This document shows, in pieces, positions 58,772-64,000 of a stretch of DNA of 64,000 bases. Origin of the DNA: Microcoleus sp036704825. Its GTDB lineage: Bacteria > Cyanobacteriota > Cyanobacteriia > Cyanobacteriales > Microcoleaceae. Both the position numbers and the translations under genes were made by a program. The notes beneath the pieces are model-generated. The model saw nothing but the letters and a program-made list of their open reading frames with translations, was not told where the DNA came from and searched no databases. Where the stretch lies: contig JAUBSN010000007.1 of NCBI GenBank assembly GCA_036704825.1, positions 62,001-126,000 of the forward strand, in the 5' to 3' direction. The stretch's first letter is position 1, and every line of letters starts with the position of its first letter.

Positions 58772-59785
58772 ATGACAGAGCTTAATTTTCAGGAACTTGC
58801 CAAGCAGGGAAATCTCGGCACTGCGATCGCATCTTGGCTAAACAGCCAGTTGCAATCTGAAGGCATCACAGCCTCCGCGAGTCTCGACGGCGACTGTTTG
58901 GATGTAATTCTTGAGGCCGAGCAGGTACCCATAGAAAATACCTTAGTTGATTTTGTTCGCACCGAGCTGACGAATTTGCACCCGGATTCGATTCGCAAAG
59001 TGAAGGTTGAGGGCCGAGAAAGAGGTCAGATTGCTGCTGCTTGGAGTCAAGAGTTTAGTTTGGAGAACGGGAATTTTGAACCGCAGAGCTTTGCAGGAGA
59101 ATCTGTGCCAAATACTGCGGTTGCTAATATGGACGACCGCACAGAGATGGAGAACAATTTTGAGGAAGAGAAACCCCCGGAACTTGCTGCATTTGAGAAC
59201 CGGCTGCGATCGACTTTTATTGTAGTCGGGCTGGTGACGGGTATGTTGGCGATCGCGGTGGTGGCGTTTGTCGGTAAAATTTTGAACCAGCCTGCTGCAA
59301 CTGCGGGGAATAATCCCGATGAAACAGCAAATTTAGCAAGTGCACCGGATACTGCACCAGATACTTTTCGAGAAGCCGTTAACAGTGCGCTCAAAGCAGC
59401 AGAATTAGGGCGATCGGCAAAAACCAAGGAAGATTGGACTACAGTGACCGATCGTTGGCAAGAAGCGGTATCATTAATGAGAAGAGTACCAGTGTCGAGC
59501 CCCAACCATCAACTAGCTCAAGCAAAAGTAATCGAGTATCAGAAATATCTGCTTTACGCTCAAGAAGCAGCAGTAACTCCCCCTCTGCCAACTCCAACTC
59601 CCGCACCAGCGGCAAAATCACCTTCGGAAAAAGCAACTCCTAAAAAACCGAATTCGCCCAAAGAAACTTCGGAAAAAGCAACTCCTAAAAAATCCACTTC
59701 TGAAAATAGAGCTTCAGAGAAAGAAACTTCTAAGAAATCTCCTTCCGACAAAGCAGAACCAGAGAAAAAATCTCCTTCTAGATAA
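58772..59785 (+). CDS. Membrane protein with lysine-rich repetitive tail, conserved hypothetical
   Basis: 337 aa. An N-terminal alpha/beta domain (about 1-95, LAKQGNLGTAIASWLNSQLQ... PDSIRKVKVEGRERG), an acidic linker, a single membrane helix (about 149-170, TFIVVGLVTGMLAIAVVAFV), a helical TPR-like segment (about 198-265, with KEDWTTVTDRWQEAVSLMRR and AQAKVIEYQKYLLYAQ) and a low-complexity C-terminus (about 270-337) with imperfect SEKATPKK/KETSEKATPKK repeats. The first domain and the helix-TPR order are typical of a cyanobacteria-specific family of unknown function. Followed after 25 bases by the sulfurtransferase gene, likely cotranscribed. Confidence 0.8.
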   Translation: MTELNFQELAKQGNLGTAIASWLNSQLQSEGITASASLDGDCLDVILEAEQVPIENTLVDFVRTELTNLHPDSIRKVKVEGRERGQIAAAWSQEFSLENGNFEPQSFAGESVPNTAVANMDDRTEMENNFEEEKPPELAAFENRLRSTFIVVGLVTGMLAIAVVAFVGKILNQPAATAGNNPDETANLASAPDTAPDTFREAVNSALKAAELGRSAKTKEDWTTVTDRWQEAVSLMRRVPVSSPNHQLAQAKVIEYQKYLLYAQEAAVTPPLPTPTPAPAAKSPSEKATPKKPNSPKETSEKATPKKSTSENRASEKETSKKSPSDKAEPEKKSPSR

Positions 59786-59810
59786 TGTTCAAATAGAGAT
59801 TTGAATAACT

Positions 59811-60635
59811 ATGACTGACAACAGTTTAATCGTTTCTCCTGAATGGTTGGCCGCCAATACCGACAATCCGCAAGTTGTAATCATTGACTGCCGTTTTTCC
59901 CTTGCCGACCCGGAATTGGGACAAAAACAATATCAAGAAAGCCACATTCCCGGAGCTTCCTATCTCGATTTAAACCGCGATCTCGCGAGTTCAGCGGGAA
60001 AACACGGCGGCAGACATCCCCTGCCAAATATTGAAGAGTTAGCTGATAAATTGAGCGCGATCGGCATTAATTCACCAGAAACTTTAGTCGTCGCCTATGA
60101 CGATTCGCGGCTGGCCTTTGCCGCTCGTTTGTGGTGGCTGCTGCGATATATGGGACACAGCAAAGTCGCTTTGTTAGACGGCGGTTTCAGCGCATGGAAA
60201 GCGGGGGGCTATCCGGTAACAAATACTTTGCCAGAACCCCGCGAGGGTAACTTTATTGCTCGCTTGCAGCCGGATTTGGCGGTAGATATTGACGCGGTAA
60301 AAGAGCGTAAAGACTTGCCGGGAAAGGTTTTAGTGGATTCGCGAGAAAGCGAGAGATATGAAGGTTTGCGGGAGCCGATCGACCCCATTGCAGGTCACAT
60401 TCCGGGTGCGGTTAACTATCCTTGGCAAGGGGTGACGGATGAAACTGGAAAAGTGCGATCGACCTCGGAACAAAAACAGCGGTGGACGGAATTAAAAAAA
60501 GCCGAAGAAATTATTGTTTATTGCGGTTCCGGGGTGACGGCTTGCGTTAATTTACTGTCTTTAGAAATCGCCGGAATTCCCGATGCTAAACTTTATGTCG
60601 GTAGCTGGAGTGACTGGTGTTCTTATCAGTTGTAG
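59811..60635 (+). CDS. sseA: 3-mercaptopyruvate / thiosulfate sulfurtransferase (rhodanese pair)
   Basis: 274 aa with two rhodanese domains. The first (about 5-130) is inactive and has VIIDCRFSLADPELGQKQYQ and HIPGASYLDLNRDLAS; the second (about 160-274) has LVDSRESERYEG, GHIPGAVNYPW and the active loop VYCGSGVTACVN. The Gly-Ser-Gly after the catalytic Cys is the 3-mercaptopyruvate type rather than the thiosulfate type (RKG), so it should transfer sulfur from mercaptopyruvate to cyanide or thiols. Cytoplasmic. It ends YVGSWSDWC, the usual C-terminus. Confidence 0.92.
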   Translation: MTDNSLIVSPEWLAANTDNPQVVIIDCRFSLADPELGQKQYQESHIPGASYLDLNRDLASSAGKHGGRHPLPNIEELADKLSAIGINSPETLVVAYDDSRLAFAARLWWLLRYMGHSKVALLDGGFSAWKAGGYPVTNTLPEPREGNFIARLQPDLAVDIDAVKERKDLPGKVLVDSRESERYEGLREPIDPIAGHIPGAVNYPWQGVTDETGKVRSTSEQKQRWTELKKAEEIIVYCGSGVTACVNLLSLEIAGIPDAKLYVGSWSDWCSYQL

Positions 60636-61031
60636 GGTGCAGGAGCGAGATGATTGTTGACTGTTGACTGTTCACGGCGTTCACTGTTGACGGCGTCAAC
60701 CGTCAACCGTCAACCGTCAACATCATGCCCGTGTAACCGGAAATGATATCAAAGCGAAATTCCTCGCTATCAGGACTAATGAGTTCTTCAGTCCTCTTTG
60801 AGAGGACTGTCTTCTATGAGACAGGGAATTTATTCCCGCTTAGGACTGTTGGGTGAGCGGGAGGACTGGCGAACTAAAAGCTTAAATTGACACTAATAGG
60901 TAGCTGGCAATCACTTCGACTGACATCTTGCACCCTTCTCAAGAAAAGGCTTTCCGGCCTGTTCCACAAAGAGTATATTTTCTCGCTTCACAGGCCGGAA
61001 AGCCTGTTCAGAAGGCGAATTAAACAATACC
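60636..61031. other. Intergenic region with heptamers and a palindrome
   Basis: Contains TGTTGAC and CGTCAAC heptamers (about 60655-60722), an ATTCCTCGC...AGGACTGTC repeat and the palindrome AGGCTTTCCGGCCTGT / ACAGGCCGGAAAGCCT (60946-61005). It lies between convergent genes and may work as a terminator. No gene. Confidence 0.55.
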
Positions 61032-62504
61032 CTAAAAATCAAAATAAATATAAGGCAAACCGCCTGCGGGAGCCAACACCCAAACAGCATACAAACAAAG
61101 CGGCATTAATACCAATTTCACCGGCCAATTTAACTCCAATTTTAAACCCCGACTCAACGCATAGTTCCCCAACATTGCCACAGCCAAAGCAGCTAACATC
61201 CAAGCTAAACTCGCTCTTTCTAAACCCAAAGCTTCTACATAAACTTTCTCAGCAAACTGCACGTCAGCAGCGTGTCCCCACAAATGCGAAATCGCCCATC
61301 CAGAATCCTTTAAATTGGGAAGGCGGAAAAATATCCAACTACCAAAAACCATCGCCTGAGTCAACAGCCAACCGATCGCAATCCCGATCGGATTTTCCCA
61401 CAAAAACTCCAGCCGCCACCGCTTAAACAGCACATCAGTCAGCCTGTGAACCGCCAAAGCCAAACCGTGCAAACCTCCCCATACAATAAATCCCCAAGCC
61501 GCCCCGTGCCAAATTCCCGCAATTAACATTACCAGGGACAAATTCAGACAAGTGCGCCACAAACCGACTCGCGAACCCCCCAAAGGAAAATACAAATAAT
61601 TCCGCAGCCAATCCCCTAAAGTCATGTGCCAGCGGCGCCAAAAATCGGCTATGCTGGCACTAAAATAAGGGAAATCAAAATTTGGTGGCAAATACCAACC
61701 CAGCAGCAAAGCACTACCGCGCGCCATGTCAACATAGCCGCTAAAATCGAGATAAAGTTGCAGCCCGTAAGCAAAAATCGCCAGCCACAAATCCTCGCTA
61801 CCCGCCCGCTGCAAGTTGGTAAAGCTTAAATCGACATAAATTCCCAAGTTATCTGCGAAAAGACCTTTTTTTACTGCACCGAAGGCGATCGTCCAAAGTC
61901 CCTCAGAAATGCGATCGGGCGTCGGAAATTGCTGGTTTTTCAGTTGATATATCAAGTTGTGATACCGAGTAATCGGACCGGAAATCAGTTTGGGAAAAAA
62001 CAACTTGTAAGCAGCAAAATTTAGCAGGGAAGTAGCAGCAGGCGCGCCTCGGTACACGTCAATCAAATAAGCAATGCACTCAAAGCAAAAGAAACTCAAT
62101 CCCAGAGGTGCGATAACGTGACTTTTCACCCAGTCAGCCCCGTCGATAGCTACAGGCCAATTGAACAAAGTGCCGATCGAACTCAATAAAAAAGGCACAT
62201 ACTTAAAGCCCAGAAGCAGCAACACATTCAGGGAGATTCCTATCCACAGCAGCAACAAACGGCTGCGGTTCCAAGATTCATTAGCAATCCGCCAATCCAG
62301 AGGTTCCCCAATCGCCATCGCCAAGCAGTAATTAAACAAAGCACCGACTAACAGCAGAGGAATGTACCAAATTTGCAGCGAAGCGTAAAAAATTAAACTA
62401 CCCGCCAACATGATAAACAGCCGCCACCACCGCAGCGGAACCAACCAGTAAGCCGCGAACAAAACTAACAGAAACACGGCATATTGAAGGGAGATGAAAG
62501 TCAT
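61032..62504 (-). CDS. MBOAT family O-acyltransferase (AlgI-like)
   Basis: 490 aa, about 10-12 membrane helices. Family signatures are FFPKLISGPITRYHNL, SASIADFWRRWHMTLGDWLRNYLYFPLGGSR and AGIWHGAAWGFIVWGGLHG, the latter containing the catalytic His. It would O-acylate (often acetylate) a polysaccharide or lipid while embedded in the inner membrane. In AlgI/DltB-type systems a second, periplasmic SGNH/AlgJ protein completes the transfer; no such partner is next to it here, though it could lie elsewhere. Start at 62504 overlaps no other gene. Confidence 0.92.
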   Translation of the reverse strand: MTFISLQYAVFLLVLFAAYWLVPLRWWRLFIMLAGSLIFYASLQIWYIPLLLVGALFNYCLAMAIGEPLDWRIANESWNRSRLLLLWIGISLNVLLLLGFKYVPFLLSSIGTLFNWPVAIDGADWVKSHVIAPLGLSFFCFECIAYLIDVYRGAPAATSLLNFAAYKLFFPKLISGPITRYHNLIYQLKNQQFPTPDRISEGLWTIAFGAVKKGLFADNLGIYVDLSFTNLQRAGSEDLWLAIFAYGLQLYLDFSGYVDMARGSALLLGWYLPPNFDFPYFSASIADFWRRWHMTLGDWLRNYLYFPLGGSRVGLWRTCLNLSLVMLIAGIWHGAAWGFIVWGGLHGLALAVHRLTDVLFKRWRLEFLWENPIGIAIGWLLTQAMVFGSWIFFRLPNLKDSGWAISHLWGHAADVQFAEKVYVEALGLERASLAWMLAALAVAMLGNYALSRGLKLELNWPVKLVLMPLCLYAVWVLAPAGGLPYIYFDF

Positions 62505-62821
62505 ACTATTTTAGATTTTATATTTTATATTTTAGATTTTAGAATTGGGAAGGGCTTATGTTGTATGGGTTGGGATTACGGGCCTGCTGTTGCATTGTTT
62601 TTATTAATCGAGATTTTGCTAAAAACGAGGTCCATCGTGGATTTTAGCCGATCGCCGACACGAAAATAGGCCCTCGGTAAGTCCCTACTATACAGTCTGC
62701 CACTCAGAACTGCTATATTTTACAGCACAAAGGTTAAATTCTGTTGCCAATTAAATAAATCTTGCCTGCTATAAATTAGCTCTCTTACGAAGAATATAAA
62801 ATTCGGTGGAAAAAAATATAA
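62505..62821. other. Intergenic region
   Basis: TATTTTA/GATTTTA heptamer-like runs (62511-62547), otherwise AT-rich with no recognised gene. Confidence 0.4.
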
Positions 62822-62977
62822 TTATCTCTCTTTTGTCACTTCGGGCGAGAGTATAGCGGTAGGGTGCGTCGCTGATTGATAGTCGTAAATAATCAGAATT
62901 CTGGCGGCGACGCACCCTACTTTAATTAGAATAGGAGTAGGATAATCATCTCTACTGAAAGTGACACAAGAGGGTTA
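62822..62977. mobile_element. MITE-like family B, copy 3
   Basis: 156 bp, ends TTATCTCTCTTTTGTCACTT and GTGACACAAGAGGGTTA, nearly identical to 54891-55046. It truncates the decayed receiver domain at 62978. Confidence 0.83.
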
Positions 62978-63157
62978 TGTTTGCAGTGTGCAGCCTTAGC
63001 ATCCCGCACAGCAAAAAAGTGATGTAACCCAAAATGTTTTGAATTCATCACGATACAAAATATTTGACAAGTAGTTCGATCGCATTTCAACCCTTCCAAA
63101 ACCTCAAATTCGGTCAGATCCGGTATCGTAATGTCGATAAAACTTGCTTGCGGTTGC
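62978..63157 (-). pseudogene. Decayed receiver-domain remnant of the upstream kinase gene
   Basis: On the minus strand, in a frame shifted relative to the kinase, the translation VLKICDRRLFEQPQASFIDI, TIPDLTEFEVLEGLKCDRTT and CQIFCIVMNSKHFG matches a receiver domain (beta3 with the expected Asp context IDITIPD, then a beta4 with VMNSK). The reading continues to the border of the MITE at 62977 and then is lost. It joins the kinase at about 63180 by a frameshift. Confidence 0.75.
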
Positions 63158-64000
63158 TCAAATAGCCGCCGATCGCAAATTTTCAGCACCGCGGGCGTTT
63201 ATATCGCAGTACAGTGAATTTCTGCCAGCAAGTTTTTCAGAAAATACCGAAAAACTATCTTCATCCTCCCCAATCAAAATTTTTGCTGCAGCATCCGCCG
63301 CTGGCGATCGCCCGGAAGCCAGCAAGCTAGGAGAATTTGCGCTTGCTGGCGGTATTTCATCTCCCTTAGCAGCCGACATTTCCAAAGGGTTTTCTGCCTC
63401 TCCAGGATACAGAATCGGCAGTGTGACCAAAAAAGTCGAACCCACTCCGGGCGAACTTGTGATTTCAATGCTTCCACCTAGAAATTCAGCCAGTTTTTTG
63501 CACAGAGACAATCCCAATCCGGTGCCTTTGACGCCCTTCTGCAAGGGATTTTCTATTTGGACAAATTCTTCAAAAATTCGCTTTTGGTCGGCTGGGGGAA
63601 TGCCGATGCCCGTATCTGCTACTGAAAAATTAACTGTTCCCTCATCTCCTATTTCCGCAGCAACTCGCACTTCACCTGCTTCGGTAAATTTGAGGGCATT
63701 AGAAATCAGATTTCGCAAAATCTGAGAAACTTTTCCCTCGTCGGTTGTGAGGATTGGAAGTTCGAGAGGATCTTCAAAAATTAGAGAAACGGCAGAGTTT
63801 GGGGGAAGCAGGGGGCGCATCATTCCTCGCAGGGCGCTGAACAAATCTTCGACTTCAAAATCAGCCAAACGAACAGTGAGTTTTCCGGCTTCCACTTTGG
63901 CTAAATCTAACGAGTCGTTGACAAGTTCTGCGAGAGACTCGGCGGATTTGTAAATGTAATTTACTTGCTTGTCCTGTTCGGCTGAAAGTTCTCCGTCGAG
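63158..64000 (-). CDS. Histidine kinase, C-terminal part, with frameshifted receiver
   Basis: Incomplete at the right window edge. The visible part covers the end of the dimerisation helix (LDGELSAEQDKQVNYIYKSA, ELVNDSLDLAKVEAGKL), a HATPase_c domain (VSQILRNLISNALKFTEAGE, DTGIGIPP, GVKGTGLGLSLCKKLAEFLGG) and the start of a receiver (KILIGEDEDSFSVFSEKLAG) that runs into a frameshift and stops at 63158 with NLRSAAI. The first receiver residues IGEDED look degenerate. The kinase core seems intact and may still signal, but the hybrid output has been lost. Signal-sensing domains lie outside the window. Confidence 0.88.
   Translation of the reverse strand, partial: LDGELSAEQDKQVNYIYKSAESLAELVNDSLDLAKVEAGKLTVRLADFEVEDLFSALRGMMRPLLPPNSAVSLIFEDPLELPILTTDEGKVSQILRNLISNALKFTEAGEVRVAAEIGDEGTVNFSVADTGIGIPPADQKRIFEEFVQIENPLQKGVKGTGLGLSLCKKLAEFLGGSIEITSSPGVGSTFLVTLPILYPGEAENPLEMSAAKGDEIPPASANSPSLLASGRSPAADAAAKILIGEDEDSFSVFSEKLAGRNSLYCDINARGAENLRSAAI

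Overview
The window reads as a chromosomal segment of a filamentous, non-heterocystous cyanobacterium of the Microcoleus/Oscillatoria kind. The evidence is the very frequent HIP1 octamer (GCGATCGC) and its derivatives, a SmtA/SmtB metallothionein pair, the cyanobacterial/plastid ribosomal protein PSRP-3, a Mo-nitro_C domain protein, DUF2256 and DUF1499 proteins, a hormogonium-polysaccharide (hps) pseudopilin operon and a large CRISPR array with an AUUGAAAC 3' handle. The genus is an inference; nothing here fixes the species.

Left part (1-4.9 kb): a Zn/Mn ABC-transporter permease gene broken by a 148-bp miniature element with a perfect 8-bp target duplication, then a zinc-handling group (metallothionein smtA, its divergent repressor smtB, a heavy-metal-associated chaperone). 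Next is a DAHP synthase gene, the entry enzyme of aromatic amino-acid synthesis. Its 400-nt leader holds what I consider the best find of the window: two consecutive transcription attenuators. Each has a short aromatic-rich leader peptide (one with YFYFWY, one with WYYSFYFW), a competing antiterminator stem starting in the last codons of the peptide, and an intrinsic terminator. A consensus-like promoter lies just upstream.

4.9-15.3 kb is a minus-strand signalling cluster: a CACHE/PAS hybrid histidine kinase, a response-regulator kinase, a single-domain receiver, a second hybrid kinase and a receiver-GAF-class III adenylate cyclase. The tight spacing and overlaps suggest a phosphorelay ending in cAMP. 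16-26 kb has a secreted GH10-like glycosidase, a Ski2-like RNA helicase, an aspartoacylase-family zinc hydrolase, a sulfotransferase and a 12-unit tandem array built around HIP1-like cores. 26-33.7 kb is the hpsA-hpsB-hpsC-pseudopilin operon. 33.7-42.7 kb has a Uma2 nuclease remnant, repeats, cobK, a secreted TPR protein, a HAD hydrolase, PSRP-3, a methyltransferase, a TerB/Mo-nitro_C protein and obgE.

43.0-50.1 kb is a CRISPR array of 96 visible repeats with an upstream leader and no cas gene anywhere in the window; a 100-N assembly gap and a duplicated/fused spacer lie near its leader end. 50-64 kb has housekeeping and cell-envelope genes (serine hydrolase of the class A beta-lactamase fold, TrmJ-like RNA methyltransferase, isoaspartyl peptidase, GlmU, sulfurtransferase, MBOAT acyltransferase) and, at the right edge, a histidine kinase whose receiver domain is frameshifted and cut off by another miniature element.

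The intergenic space is rich in small repeats: at least two MITE-like families (148 bp with 8-bp target duplications; 156 bp), a third terminal-inverted-repeat family, long imperfect palindromes, and many heptanucleotide tandem repeats, one of which expanded in frame inside a coding region. No tRNA, rRNA, transposase or cas gene was recognised. Much of the functional assignment rests on recalled family motifs; no database search was made.
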